Shown here: one piece after another, positions 21,301 through 34,191 of the stretch
Position numbering within the stretch: the stretch's first letter is position 1
How the letters are laid out: each line of letters opens with the position of its first letter
DNA from: Oryzias latipes
Taxonomy: Eukaryota; Chordata; Actinopteri; Beloniformes; Adrianichthyidae
NCBI RefSeq assembly: GCF_002234675.1
Contig: NC_019864.2
Location: 11,797,582-11,861,581 of the forward strand
Direction of reading: 5' to 3'
DNA length: 64,000 bases
Made by a program: the position numbers and the translations under genes
The notes under the pieces: model-generated
What the model was told of the DNA's origin: nothing
Seen by the model: only the letters and a program-made list of their open reading frames with translations
The model's database searches: none

Positions 21301-24300
21301 GGTGTCTCTACTATCCTTAGCTACATTAACAACACCCTCATCAAAGCGCATTCCACTTCTAGTGGAGAGTCCACTTTCAAAACCTTTGGGGCTCTACCTA
21401 CAAAACATGCAGCCATTATACACATGTTGCAACATAAACCAGGTCAAACTTTGACTAATCTGGGAGTTGGACATGGCTGGCGTCCCTTTTTTATTCATGG
21501 AAGTGCCAACGGTTTGAAAACTGATCATGAATAAAAAATAATAATTGTAGTTTTGCCCAGCTGAAATTATATAACACTAAGTCTTTCATATATCGGATTA
21601 AAGCCGTGAAAGAAAAAGCCTGGAGCAAGATTCGCGAGATCTGCACCGCTTAGACATTTCCCAGCTTCCAACTGTAGGTGGTGGACATGTGCTAGTAAAC
21701 AGTAGAAATAAAAAAGAAGAACACCTCCCCTGCTGGTCCAGTGTGAACACCATGGGCAAAGTAAGGGTTACTGCCTTTGAAGAGTGCATTACCAGAAATT
21801 ACGCACAACATGGAAGCCTGAAATGTCTGTCACGAAGCGGAGGATGGTTGCTTCAGTGAACTGTATTACTTTCTGATAATGCACACTTCGAAGGCTATTA
21901 AAGCAGACTATTTGTTACGTGAAGCGGTACCGTGACACAGGACCTCGACTGCAGCTGCAAATTATCGCTTATTTTTGTCCAGATAATGAAGCTTAAGTTT
22001 GTTTTAAAGAAGCCAGTGCAGTGATATCAAACATTTAAGCTATGTCACCGGAACTTCTTTTTGAGGTGTGCATTATTCCTGTGCGTTATAACTTTTTCAT
22101 GCACACCTAGCAGCCAATCAGAATCGAGAATCACCTGGACCATGGTTAAAAATGCGAGTTGAAGACTGCATGTTTAGTGCGTTCATGAACGTTCTTCACA
22201 TGCCTGGTGTGAACGTAGCTTTAACCTGGTTCTGGCAGTCTCCGCATTCATCTGAGCTAAAATGTTTATACTAACAGAATACAAGTTGGTGAAAATACAA
22301 TAAACTGACTCGTACTATATATTAAGGGGGTAGTTTAGTTTATGAACTAGTAATCTGGAGTAAATCCATTTTATCTGGCTGATTAACTTCCAAACTATAA
22401 TTTCAATACACAAGGAATTCTGCTTACACTGCAAGCATTAATGGCCAACAACAAAAAGAAACACTCACTTGAATAACCCATTTCTTAGATGCCTACATGC
22501 ACAAAGTCTCATTGGTGTGTTTCTACCTGTTAAAACAAAAATAAACAGAAAGATATCCTCTATTCCCTGGGACTTTAAAATGCCTGAAGGGTCAACAGTA
22601 GCATAAAGTTGAAGACATACTTCTTGCGCATAATGATAGTCATAATGAAACTCCTTCAAAACAGCCTATCAGATACACAAACTGCATTGGGTGAGAACAA
22701 CCACCTAAAGTGCATGCTTTGGCTTGCTTGGTTTCTCAGTTGCAGGCTTCCTGTTGGTAAGAGGCTTAGGATTTCCTCCAGAAGAAACATCAACAGGGCC
22801 ATGTCAGTAGCTTGGGGAGGATGGAAAAGTAAGCATAACGGGGAAACATTTTCACTTCTTCTTTAACCTCTTAGGACCTGGCGTCCACATACGTGAACAT
22901 CACATTTTGGGTTATATCACCACAGTAGTTAGTCAGTTCAGCAGTTAACATCTAGGTGGATTGTTACACATTCAGGTTCATCCCCACTCATCCACTGACT
23001 GCATTCAGAGACAGGTCTTCTTTGAGCTTTAGCACTCTTTAGAGAGCAGTTTTTAAAGTGATGTGTGGAACAACCCAGCCCTGCAGCAAAGCTTGTAAAC
23101 ATATCGCTTGTCCGGTTGTATTTCGTCAACTCAAATATTTAATGGTGTTAAAAACACACGCCCTCAACTAATGAGACCAACCCACTGAAGAGGAATCTAA
23201 GCCAGGAATGTCAAACTTCGTTGGATGGCGTCCTGCTTATTAAAATGATCTTAAAATATCAATGCACTACCTGTTGTAGAAAACCTGCTATTGAGAAGCT
23301 GCGAAAGCAAGGTTGGTTGGAAAAAAAAGCAGGACAACTGAGCCTCTAGGACTGATGTTTCACATTGGTGACCCTAGCCATTTAGATGAAAAACGTACAT
23401 GCTGACATGTGCGCTCTCTCGCTCCCTGTCCTCCATCCATCTCTTCTTGCCTTAAGTGCCTGGTTACACAACAGGGATCGTCTTCTTAATGCAAGTGCAT
23501 TTTTAAAGCGACACTTCTAACACCCTTCAAGATCAACTCGTTTAGTTGATCATTTTTAGACACATTCACACACGTCCAACTCTTTCTAGTTTGTTAACAG
23601 ACATACCTCTATCTTCCATGTATAGCCTTGCTAAAGTATTTGTGTGGGCAAGTATAAAAGTGTGAAAGTATTTGTGACATTTGAGGTCCAGATGTTGGTG
23701 CAGACATGGAAATTATGCCGTGCAGCTCTAAATAGAAGCCAAAAAATTACCTCTAAAGTTCAGTTCACTCTCAAAGATGTTTCACTAATTAAACCAAAGA
23801 GCAAGTCGCATTAAAGCTCTGATATTAGTTAAAAGAGCAATGCAGACAAGTCATTTTTACATAACACAATGCAAAAAGCTGGATTTGCATTAGTTCCAAT
23901 AAATTAGCCAGTAATTTATAGCGGGATATTCAAATAATTCAGCCCTAAATTTAGAATGATGGTAGCTCTAACCTACTAACTTAAGCAATTAACAATAAAA
24001 TCAAAATTTTACTTCAAGCAAAAATAGCATTTATCTTTTTTTAGATAGTACCAGACAACAAACAGTACCATATAAACATTAGGCATTTCTTTAATAACTT
24101 CAGCTACAAATGTCCGCATGAAAATCTTTCAGTGAGGACTAGAAGACAGATGTCAAGTTAGTTGAATTTTTGTGAAACGCTTCATCCAGCTCCTAGCATT
24201 CAAGCTTGGCTTGTAGCACAACCTTGATATATGGAGGAGCTGATCAAATAATTGATACTTTGTAAGCAATTCTGAGTTAGACAACATAACACAATTCACA

Positions 24301-26256
24301 ATAAAGTCTCAAAGATACCCTCTTGTTTTTTCCACGCGGGGTATGTTAGAGGAGGTCATACGAGACTGTGGATGTCAAAGAGGGCAACAGTGCATGCAGG
24401 AGTGCAACTCTTTGTCGTTAGCTGGCATGACATGACAGGTGAATGCTGCTTTATTCTTACTTCCTGACTGCTGTGGCGTAAACAATAGAGAAAACTGATA
24501 AGTTGGAGGGGGGTGGGTACAACAACTCACTTTCCCTACGATACGGTTCAAACCTTAATTTTTGGTTTGTATGTTACATAACAACAAAAAACTATAAATT
24601 CAGAAAAATCCATGTTTTAAATTCACTAATAAGCAGGTGACAACGAAGAAAAATGTTTCAGTTGCCTCTTACTAAGCCTGGTGTGATGTAATAAAACAAT
24701 AAGTAATAAATCTTTTTTTTTTAATTTGACACTTTAATCATATACATGCTGGTATGCAGTAGAGACGCAACTATTCACTTTTCCCATGATTCCCCATGGT
24801 TCAATGGTGTAACATGTGGTCCAGTTTTAAACTGGGAATTATGGCTTCCCTAGTAGGGATCTACTCACATCCCATAACAGAGATGCTGACATCATCGTAT
24901 GGCATTTAGGACATTTTCTGTCAAAGTTATGACTATTCCCAACCATTCTGGTCACTTAGTAAGTGTGTATTTGCTTCCCTTGCCTTTTATTCCAAATTTA
25001 ACTACCCTGCACAAATGTCTACAATGCCACTCTCCTCTGTGCCCAAAGACGCATGTATTATTGGCTAATATTGTTAGTGACCATTTACTTTTGCCAATCT
25101 GTGTGGCCGTAGATCTATGTACTTAAGTGTGCCAGTCTGAAGCTTGGCACAAGCTTGTGTGGATGGCAGCAGCTCTCACTGATCGTACTTGGCAAGGCAT
25201 CAGTGGCTACCTTAGTCATGGAGTCTGCCAGCTCCTAACCCTCCAGCACATGTCTAATCAACTCTTTCTGCTCCCTTTTTGCTCCCTAAAATAGAAATGT
25301 GGGCTTTTTTCTGATTAGATCTTGCAGAAAACATCTCAAATTTCACAGCGTCGCTTCTCGATTGACCGGCAACCAAAACTACCATCGAGGTTGTTGTTTT
25401 TTTCACAAACCTGTTTCGTCAACTTTGTTACATTAAGGGAAGGCTTTGATATTTGAATTTCAAATAACTGCCCAAAAAAGACATCAGAGACGCCAATTTA
25501 AAAAAAAGAATGTAAAGTAGACAAATAACTCCTTCAAAATAAAAGTCGAGATTTGCAGTGGTTCATTGAACACACTCAGCCTGAACACATGCATTTTACA
25601 TTGACATTTTTTTTAAGGAGGGGGTTTCTGACCATGCTTTATATCAAATTCATTCCAGTTTTAGGTGCTGAGGTGTGTCATGTGGTGAGATGTTGTCTTG
25701 CACTGCTGCTAAGATGCACTACTGCTGCTGCTGCTGGTGTTGTCTATGGTTGACGTGTGCAGACACTTGCTGTGTAAGCTTAGTGCTAAAGCACTCGGTG
25801 CATGCTGGCGTTTGGGTAGGATTGCAAGGTTCCTTTTTTTTTCCGTCATGAAATGTAGTTCGACATCAGCGTGAGGACAGGGGTGTGTTGTTTTTTTTAC
25901 CTGGATTGTGCTGTCAGTGACGTTTAGGTACTAAATGTTCTGTTAGGTGTTTGTACACAAGAATGTGTCCTTTCAGCAGTCACCTGAAAGCTTGCAGCAA
26001 CATGCCAAACACTGGCTTTAACCCATTGCATTCTCACTGCTGTGACCTAGACAATAGAAGAAACCAGCTTAGGGAACGCAGACAAACAGAAGGAAAAACG
26101 AGTCAAAACATGGAGGGGATCAGGATGCTGCTGCTAGGAGGAAGCTTTTAGAGGAAATAAAACATGAAAAAATAAACGGGCATGCACGCTCGATGTATGC
26201 AGATGAAAGGATACAAGTGTGGAGAGACAGCGGGAGGAAGGAAGATGATGTGTTAC
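18334..26256. other. Long unassigned AT-rich stretch, probable srpk2 intron
   Basis: No host exon or full transposon is recognised. Noted: a poly-G tract at 20426-20448; a sequence repeated at about 21237-21320 and 24774-24860 (CACTTT-CCCA(C/T)GAT, GGTTCAATGG, TTTTAAACT-G-GAATT, then a TC-rich block), with a shorter match near 24528; and a MITE-like end TGGTGTGAACGTAGCTTTAA near 22210. Open frames here are short and lack domains. I looked on the minus strand for the srpk2 kinase exons (EEEILGSDDEEQED, GYHPVKIGDLFNGRY) and did not find them, so they must lie left of the window. Confidence 0.5.
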
Positions 26257-26294
26257 CTTTCAGGGGACGAGGATTTCTCCGAATTCACTGACAT
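26257..26294 (-). CDS. srpk2: srpk2 alternative first coding exon (downstream promoter form)
   Basis: On the minus strand an ATG at 26294-26292 opens MSVNSEKSSSPE-R and runs to a donor AAAG/GTAACA (exon end 26257, phase 2). As I recall it, human SRPK2 has an isoform starting MSVNSEKSSSSER, so 12 of 13 residues agree. SRPK2 is a cytoplasmic/nuclear serine kinase that phosphorylates RS-repeat splicing factors; this exon encodes only the variable N-terminus before the Pro-rich segment and kinase lobes. The exon ends in the same phase, with the same 'AG', as the upstream alternative exon at 43962-44028, so both can join one shared downstream exon beyond the left edge. The adjacent gene is pus7, which is next to SRPK2 in human. 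SRPK paralogues cannot be excluded from 13 residues alone. Confidence 0.85.
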
Positions 26295-27240
26295 GAGCGG
26301 AGCCTGGTAGCCGCTCTCTGGTCAAAGGACCACAGGAGACGACAAAACGGAACAGAAAAATTGCTTTTCCTTTTCTTTCTTTTAGCTGTAATTTCCCTGT
26401 GATCTGTCTAAATAAAAGGAGAGAAGAGGGTTCTTTCTCCCCCTCCTCTTCTTTCGGTCTCTCTTGTCCTTTTGCTCAGAAGAAAAACAAAAAAAGGATG
26501 GAGGGCCGGGATCCCCAAAGGACAATAAGACACAGCCTGGGTGGGAGTCTGCGGACGCCGATGTGTGTGTAAGCTGATAGTGATAGAAGCAATGTCAGTC
26601 AAGCGCCCCTCCTCATGCTAAAGCCTCCTTCCTCCCACCCTTCTCTTCCTTCCTTCCTTCTCCTCCTTCACCTTGCCTGTCCCTCACTTTTGCTTTCAGG
26701 GATGCTCCTTCTCCTCCTCTGCTTCTTTCCTGTCTGCCGGGTGTCGCTGGTTGACTGTGAGAGGGGGGGGGACAGAGAAAAGAGTCGACAGTGTCTGCCT
26801 CTGTCAGCTCTCCTCAGCCTCCCTTCCCTCTCTGTCTAACTGCCTCTATCAGGCCTTCTGCAGCTCTGCACAACAACACAGCCCAGAGCGAGGTGGAGCA
26901 TTCCACTCAGTGCACAGGCGTAGGGGTGTCAGCGCGTCACACAAACGGGAAAATGGATACGTTTCTTCCAGAGGCATACACTCCTCCCTTCTCTACTACA
27001 ATCTGGTCCTTTCCGCTCTCCCTCTCTCTCTCAATTGCCTTATTACGACATCCTGTATCTCAGGGCAACGCTGCACAGATCTCCACCCGCCCCCCTCCAA
27101 CTTCCATGTTAGCGGCATCCGTCTTCTTTTTTATCTGATCTTGATTTCCACCTCTGCCTTTTCGCACTCCTCCATATGTGTGGCCATACATATTTCTCCT
27201 CCGTCAGTCTCATCTCTCCATTTTTAACCCCTTCCTTGGG
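26295..27240 (-). promoter_or_regulatory. srpk2: Candidate promoter and 5' UTR of the downstream srpk2 transcript
   Basis: Upstream of the MSVNSEK exon (higher coordinates on this strand), the sequence changes from the AT-rich background to CT/GA-rich with more CpG, including long CTTCCTTCC and TCTCTCCCTC runs. No TATA box in a convincing position was seen. The start site is not resolved. Long frames through the CT-rich DNA (for example 26673-27227) are composition artefacts. Confidence 0.45.
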
Positions 27241-27767
27241 GCAGATGGGTCTGCCTCTACATGAATGCGCAGCTCACAGAAAGGTAGCCAGGGGCTGTGC
27301 AGTGATGGAGGTCTGCTTTAAAAAAACAAAAACAAAAAAAAACTCAATCTGACCTCAATACTGTGCTGTGTGAGCGTGTGCAGAAGTATGTACACAGCCA
27401 CATAAGCAACTGTGACAGCAAAACTGCAACGTGGTACTTTAAGAGGTATCCTGAGGTTAATGGAACTGACTGCTACTAGGGGGTTGTACAGTAGCAAGAA
27501 ATGCAATTCAAATATTACCTCTATATGCACATGTTTCGGTGAAATGGTGGTAATCTTTACCAAATGTTTTGCAAGTTAACAGTAACTGATCAACTTATGT
27601 AAAAACCCGCTACTTTTAAAAAATTAAAAAAACGTCATAAAAAATGAAGCAGACTGGTCTGTAATTGTCATCATAGATAAGCATCAACTGTGGGACACAA
27701 AATATAAAATTAAAAAAATCCAGGAATTTATTTATACTGTATAATGATGCCAAAAATAAGAATTTTG
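27241..27767. other. Unassigned AT-rich sequence
   Basis: No gene or repeat was recognised. Confidence 0.4.
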
Positions 27768-28055
27768 CCCTTATAGACCTGTCACTTCTTTTTTAAGAAG
27801 CTCCTCTGTGCTCCACTCCACCCTTAAACAGTCAGACTGCAACCTCTCCACCGAGACCAAAGAGCTGTCGAAGAACACCTAATACAAGACTGTTCCTCTG
27901 AACTAGACTGGGATGAATCAATCAGCAATAAACAAGCAGCATGGAGAGAAGAGATCATCTGGAAGTCCTTAAAGATCTCACCTGGTGGGTACAAATGATC
28001 TTGAACGGTGAAGAACTGCCCAGAACTATACAAGGAAACGCATCGATAACTTGAC
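27768..28055 (+). mobile_element. Tc1-like transposon fragment
   Basis: The segment starting 'TATAGACCTGTCACTTCTT' aligns by eye with the inner left region of the Tc1 fossil at 57.65 kb (CAGACCTGTAACTTCTTC, then AAGA-G-TCCTC and CCACTC). It continues with the same order of phrases (AGATCTCACC-TG-GG, AGAACTAC/T). It is a short, heavily decayed piece without usable coding sequence. Confidence 0.55.
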
Positions 28056-28067
28056 ACAGACTCTTTA

Positions 28068-28490
28068 TACTAAAGATCATCTTTTGAGCTCCTTTCAAAG
28101 TGGTCTTTTAATAAAGATTATGCAGTTTTTACTAAAATCAAAACTACTCGTTTTTCAAGACGTTCAGAAGTTCCTAAGAAATTGGCCTTGGGTGTGGGCG
28201 GGACCATTGAGGCTAGGCAACCCCCCCACCTTTATTGCTGAGAAAACTTGACTGCAAGTGATGCACCGGAATGGAGCCGAGCAGGGAGCTTGTGGTCCGC
28301 CCAACGCTTTTTCTACATAACAAATTAGCTATTTTTCCAACTGCAATTTTTTGTCTGGTCTTCTTTTACAACAATTTAAATAAAGAAACACTCAGTTTCT
28401 TCATTTATGTCTTTCATCATTAGAAAAACAAGAACATATTAAAAACACCAAAACCACCATTTTCTCTGGAGTCGGTCTTCAAAATAAAGG
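28068..28490 (+). mobile_element. TTAA-type MITE family, degenerate copy
   Basis: It resembles the family described at 33585-34191: CTAAAGATCATCTTTTGA at the left; ACGCTTTTTCTACATAACAAATTAGCT and 'TTTACAACAATTTAAATAAAGAAA' in the middle; 'ACCACCATTTTCTCTGGAGTCGGTCTTC' at the right. The ends are worn and the middle is deleted. Confidence 0.5.
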
Positions 28491-29639
28491 TTTTAATTGA
28501 GCTCAAACTGTCAGCGCCACATTCAGATAAAACCAGAATGGTTTCAACCCGGTTTTATCCGTCTCTATGGAAGAAATCGTTTCCATCCAGAGAGACTGAC
28601 AAGGTTTAAAGAAATAAAGATGTAGTAGAAGCAAAGTTGACAGAATCAGTGGATCCATATAGTAACAGAGCTAGCAAAAACACATGGGAGGAGGCAGAAA
28701 TCAGGAAACCATCTTACGCTTTCAATCCCATCGTCATGCAGTTCCAATTTCCCACATAAAAAAACTACATTAGACACACATGTCTCTGAGCCAAACTATT
28801 GTCCCAATTTTCTGTGGATGTGGGCCAATAGGAGGGCAGAAAATCTTGGTCTCAGCACATTCAGATGGCAGGACGAATAAAGGGGAAAGCACTCAATATT
28901 TCCTCATTGTATTTTCCATATTGAGCCAACAATACAGCAAATTAAGAAAAGAGACTTATTTGCACAAAGTTTGTTCATTTATTATTTACATACAACTAAT
29001 GGACTGTAAAAGGATCCTTTGGAAATGAACCTGACAAATGCCTTCTGTTTTTCCTTAAATTATTAGACAATCCTAAATGGACAAGAGGTCCAAATGGAAG
29101 CAACATAACTATGTTGATTAATTCAGTGTTAACATTTTATTTTGTTTAAGTTTAAATAATAATCAAAGCTCCTACGATAGGTTTCAATTTTCCATTTCCA
29201 ACGCTGATCCAATTGTAATTTCCAACCGAGAAGAATGAGACAGAGGGGAGGGGATGGTGACTCTCATGAGAAGCTATATTTTAGGAGTTGGTATTGAGGC
29301 TGCCGGGAGCTATCTTTAAGCGGCCTACTTCTGCTCGCTGCCTGGTGGATGCCGGCAAAAGAAAGGGGTTTATGTAGGCAAACACCCGCCGACACACATA
29401 CACATAAAAAGCTTTTTTTTTTAATGCAAACCATCACTTAAATGCAAACAGATGTCACAGATAATTTAATGTATGGGAAAATGCAGCCCGATCAAAAAAA
29501 TGTCATTATGGTGAGCTGTACACCGTAAGGGGGACAAATGAGATGCTGCGACTAAAAAAAGTAAAATAAAATAAAAAACGTATTTGTGCAAGCATGTAAA
29601 TGGTCTGACTGACAGCAGAAGGAAAACACTGACCCCATG
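28491..29639. other. Unassigned sequence
   Basis: No gene or clear repeat was found; AT-rich with short domain-free frames. Confidence 0.4.
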
Positions 29640-30187
29640 AGGAAGAAAGAGTAATGAAGATTGGGTTTTTGGTGTTTTTAATATGCTTTTGCTACATTTT
29701 TCTGATGATGGAGGGCATATATAAAAAAAACTTTAAATTACATTTTTGAGTATTTTTTTATTTAAATTGTTGTAAATCAGTAGCAGGTGTTTAAAAAGGT
29801 GTTTGAAAAAGAGGTCATTAAATTGTGACAGAAAATACACAGGGTGGGCCAAAAGCTCCCTGCTCCATTCTGATGCATCCACTTGCAGACACATGTTTGT
29901 TGCATCTGTAATGTTAGGGTTGGGGGTGTGAGGTAAGCCAGTGGGAGAGCTTGAGCTTGAGAAATTGAATTGAATTGAATGACGAGAAGTGGGGTAAAGG
30001 TTCCTCCACGCCAACAGTCTCACCGAGGAGGCCCGTTTCTAATGACCTACTGCTGCTCTGCAGAAACTATGTCCTAGAAAACGACATTTTTAAAAATCTT
30101 TTAGCTAAAAAAAAGCACGATTAAAATTATTAGGCCACTAAGAACACTTCTACAGTGGATTTAAAAATGATCAGAGTGGGATGTTAA
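29640..30187 (-). mobile_element. TTAA-type MITE family copy
   Basis: In reverse orientation it matches the family: TTTTTGGTGTTTTTAATATG, then ATGATGGAGGGCATATATAAA, then CTCCATTCTGATGCATCCAC, then AAACTATGTCCTAGAAAACG, ending ATGATCAGAGTGGGATGTTAA. The right flank is TTAA; the left terminus is eroded. Confidence 0.7.
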
Positions 30188-30320
30188 TTGACGTTTTGTA
30201 GCTAAACTCACAGAAAGTCCAATCAAGTGGAGTCAGATCACACGTTTCATGATAAATAAAAAGAAATATATACAAAACCAGTGAAAACCAGTCTTTTAGA
30301 AACTTTAGTATGCGTCAGAC

Positions 30321-30732
30321 TAGGCCTGCACAATAAATCCCAAATTTATCGTTATCGCAATATGCATTTTGCAAAAGTCGGCTAAAATTGCAACAGATGG
30401 TTACCTTAAATGTGCTTAAACAATCTTATAGCAGCTTGAAGTAATTAACGATTCAGAAAAATCCCTTTATGCATTTGAGCAATCAGATGGACGCCTTCAC
30501 GTTGTTGACCCATCGGATAGACCCCTTTGATGTTTGCCTCCTATAGATGAGGGTCATTTGGAGTCTAATTTCAGGTATGTTGACTCTTATTTAAATTAAA
30601 CTGTTGCCATGATATGGAACAATTGTTGGTTGTTTTGCTATTTGTTCATTTACGGCAAGTTATATCTTCATCGCAATAATGATCACCAATATCGCATATG
30701 GCGAGTTTTCCTCATATCATGTCCTGCTTCAC
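30321..30732 (+). mobile_element. hAT MITE (TAGGCCTGCAC family)
   Basis: It starts TAGGCCTGCACAATAAATCC and runs through AAATTTATCGTTATCGCAATATGC to AATATCGCATATGGCGAGTTTTCCTC. It is collinear with the copy at 51472-51882. The right terminal repeat is degraded (ATGTCCTGCTTCA in place of GTGCAGCCCTA). Confidence 0.7.
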
Positions 30733-31181
30733 ACCCAGACTAGCTTGTATGGATCTTTCCTCTCCTGTAGCCACAGCGTCTTCTCCAGCTCATTTAACCT
30801 GCATCACCTGTATGAGATTTTTATCTTTAGCCAGTTTCACTCTGGAAACTATGAAGTTGAGCGTCACTTTAAAGCCATTTGAGATCTTTCAGTTAATATT
30901 ATCAGATGATGCGTTAAATAACTTCGTTGTTGTGTATAAAAATGCATTCCATCCTGTTTCTTGACAGATTCTAGTGCTGACAGTTAGTCCAACCAACGTT
31001 TGTGGTTGTGTGAACATGTGTGAAACTTAAGGGTGTGATGCGATACAGAAGGGAAACTGTAACTGACTGTCTGTCTGCATGTCTGCAGCACACGCACACA
31101 TGTGCGTAGATGCATGCTTCTTCTTATTTTCTGCCATCTGAAGTAAGCACCACACTGTGTATGTGACTCAGAGGTGGTGCA

Positions 31182-31212
<31 letters not shown>

Positions 31213-33584
31213 TAATTAAGAGGTGGTGCATTTATTTAATGAATGAGTCACCGCCCCCTGACCTCAGCTACATACCCAAATTGGCAAGTTGAAAGGAATA
31301 AGATGGGAGGCTGGGTTCAATCTAACACCAGGTTTACCTCAAAAAGACATTTTCATCTCAACAAACGAAGACCTTTATTTGTGCACATAAACGTTATTTC
31401 AAAGTGTTCTCTTTTTTCTACAAAATACTGTCAAATGTCTTTTTTTGGCGACACAATGGAAAAAATTAATACATTGTTTAAATGCTTCCGTTGCCTTGTA
31501 TCAAGTATTTAAATGTTGCTACATTAAAAGCATCGTCTCTCAAAACTAAAACCGACAACTCAAAATAAAAAAACATTTTTGATACCGTAAAATATGATAA
31601 ATAATGAACTTGCAGGGCATAAACAGGAAAATGCATTACAAATATTATTAGATGCATGACTGCCCTCTTCTGGAAAGAATAAGTACTACATTTTGTCCTA
31701 AAACTACTAATCAAGCGAATGTCTTGTTCTCCAATAAAGGTAATTAAAATAGGATTAAGTAACCAGAAAGATTTCAAATGAGGCACATTTGGAGGATAAA
31801 CCAAGATACGTTAAGCAAAAGACCAACCTCAGTGCACTATTTAAAGTATGGGAGGGAATTATGTGTTTATAGGAATCGGTGTGTGCAGTGTGTGTTTACC
31901 ACCGCACGCAAAAAGAGCGCAACACACAGCGAGAGGCATCCCAGTAAAACCGGTCGGCATCATGTCTGTGCAGGGAATGGCGAAGGCACACAGCCCGAGG
32001 TCCAACACCAATCTGGAACATTCTTGAGTCTTGTGAGATCTAACTTGTGGTCTGCAGCAAGCTGAAAGACTGCACTCTGCGAGTTACAGGGTCAGACAGT
32101 TTCCACATCAAAAAATGAAGACTAAGCATGACAGTAAAAAAAAAAAAGCCTTTCAAAAGGCAAATCGAGAATAAAAAATAAAAAAAAGAAAATCAAAGCA
32201 GTTTAAAAGAAAAAAAGTCTATTTAGGGGAAAAATAAAGTATGTCAGATGAAGAATCGTCTCCATGTTTAAGTAGCAAAGCTGACAATGAACTTCAGTGC
32301 AGTTTTGAGGAGTTGCACAAACTAAAGATAAGGTGTTTTCATACAGTGTGTGACACATCAGTGTTTACTCAAACTCTAGCAGTAAGAACGGAAGTTATAA
32401 ACTAAAATGCTAATAGAGCTGAGTGTTTGGGCTTTGGGCTCACAGCCCCTTCACTCATGTTTATGCCGACAGCAGCAGTCTGGATGCGAAGGAGCAGATG
32501 AGGAATCCGCTCCGACTTGACAGACATGAGTTCGTCTGCTGCAGTGACACCAGGGCAAATAGGCTACTGTGGCTAGACGGTAAATGTGGGCTTAAATTTC
32601 AGTCGACTCCTGTAGAAGATAAATGAAATTGATCTTATAGAATAAAGGTCTGCAGTTTTCATGTAATTATTGGTGAGAAAAGGGGAAAAATGTTCAAATG
32701 TGCTGCGTTGTAAATGATTCAACCACATTACTGGCACAAAGAGCATATTGACATCTCATCATCACTGACTTTCTGCAGTTTAGTTCACTGTAGGATGTAA
32801 TTATGTGGACAAATGTAAGCCAGGTTTTGGACTCCAGCTTAAGGCTTCATCACTGGAGGCTTAAAGTTATTTAAAGAAAAAAAACTTTAAAAAACAGAAT
32901 GTTCAATAAATTCTGTATCTAAAAATCTTTTTTAAATGGAGACTGCGTACGTTTCCACAGCTGCGTGTAGACGTGACAGAAGGACAGAGGGTTTCATAAG
33001 GAGCTCTTCAAATCCTACACAGCTGAAGATGTGGAAAAGCTATTTGTGTCTTGTGACATATTCACAAGTGAATATTAGAGGCTGCTTTGAAGTATCGACT
33101 AAACTATTAAGATTTTAAATAGAAGCAGAAGAAATGTGAAAAGGCTGCAGCAAATCAGTTCAGTTTGATTTATCTTTCAGTTTTCTGTGCAGATGAGTTC
33201 AAAAATGTAATAAATGGTCATTTCACAAACACTACATAAAGCCTTCCTTTAATGGCAGGAGTGCAATGTCGATAACAAATCTAGAAATGATTTCTTTCAG
33301 ACGTTGTTTGGATCTTCTCTGGTGTGCACAGGGCGTAACCAGATGACATGGACATTATAAACAGAGGATGCAAAGAGGAAATGACGCACACAAGAACCCT
33401 ATCTGTAAAGCTTCATTTCAGCCTCAAAGCCTGACCTAAATCAAGACTAAAGCTGAGGAAGTTGATGGGAAAAATGCAGTCGATTTAGCAAAATGAAGGA
33501 GTTCTTTGCAGCTTTATTTTATTTTGTTCTGTGACTGGATTGTGAAGCTAACTCAAAGGCTGCTCAGCCACGATAGCATGGACG
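30733..33584. other. Unassigned sequence with a small local duplication
   Basis: No gene is supported. 'AGAGGTGGTGCATTTATTTA' occurs at 31170-31190 and again near 31221, separated by a (TTTA)n/T-rich run, so this is a local duplication of about 50 bp. The other frames are short and lack domains. Confidence 0.45.
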
Positions 33585-34191
33585 TTAAAGTCCCACTCCG
33601 ATCGTCTTGTGATCTATTGTAAAAGTGTTCCCAGTGGTCTCTTTATTATGATGATACTGTCTTTAGCCCAAATAAAAAGAAACTGTGCATAGTTCCTGCA
33701 GAGCGGCAGGAGTTTTATTAGAAATTCCCCTGAGTCGTGGGCGGGGCTGTTGGAACAGAGCAACCCCGCCCCCCTTTCCCTCAACCATCTGTTTCCAGGT
33801 TTTCCCGTTAGCTTACAGCCCCTCACACCATGGGAACCCCAACCTGACATTACCGGTGCAACGAAAACGGCGAGCAGCATTGGAGCTTTCCAGTCGTACA
33901 GTTTTAAGCCAGATGCTAGCTCAGATGAGGAAAACAAAGACTTAAATAGATCCAGTCGTCTACAAGCGGATGCATCCGAATGGAGCTTGTGGCTTACTGT
34001 AGCAACTAGTACTTCACACTTACAAGATCATTCCAACTGTATTTTTCATCTGCTCCTGATTCACAACGATTGGAATATAGAAATACTCAGAAATACAATT
34101 TTACTTTATATATGTCTCCATCATGAGGAAAATGCAACGAGAAAATGTTAAAAACACCAAAAGCATGATTTTCATCTGAGTGGGTCTTTAA
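33585..34191 (+). mobile_element. TTAA-type MITE family, well-preserved copy
   Basis: The left end is TTAA-AGTCCCACTCCGATCG and the right end is GAGTGGGTCT-TTAA. The inverted termini are AG(T/A)CCCACTC, with TTAA at both sides. Internal landmarks shared by all copies are: GTTCCCAGTGGTC; TAGTTCCTGCAGAGCGGCAGG; CCCGCCCCC; TCTGTTTCCAGG-CTTACAGCCCCTCA; CTCAGATGAGGAAAACAAAGAC; CGGATGCATCCGAATGGAGC; CTCCATCATGAGGAAAATGC. No transposase is encoded, and the class is piggyBac-like or Kolobok-like by its TTAA target. Confidence 0.8.

Noticed and set aside
26673..27227. 184-codon plus-strand frame rich in Ser, Leu and Cys
   Set aside because: Lies in CT-rich DNA upstream of the srpk2 exon; open by composition, no domain and no splice support.
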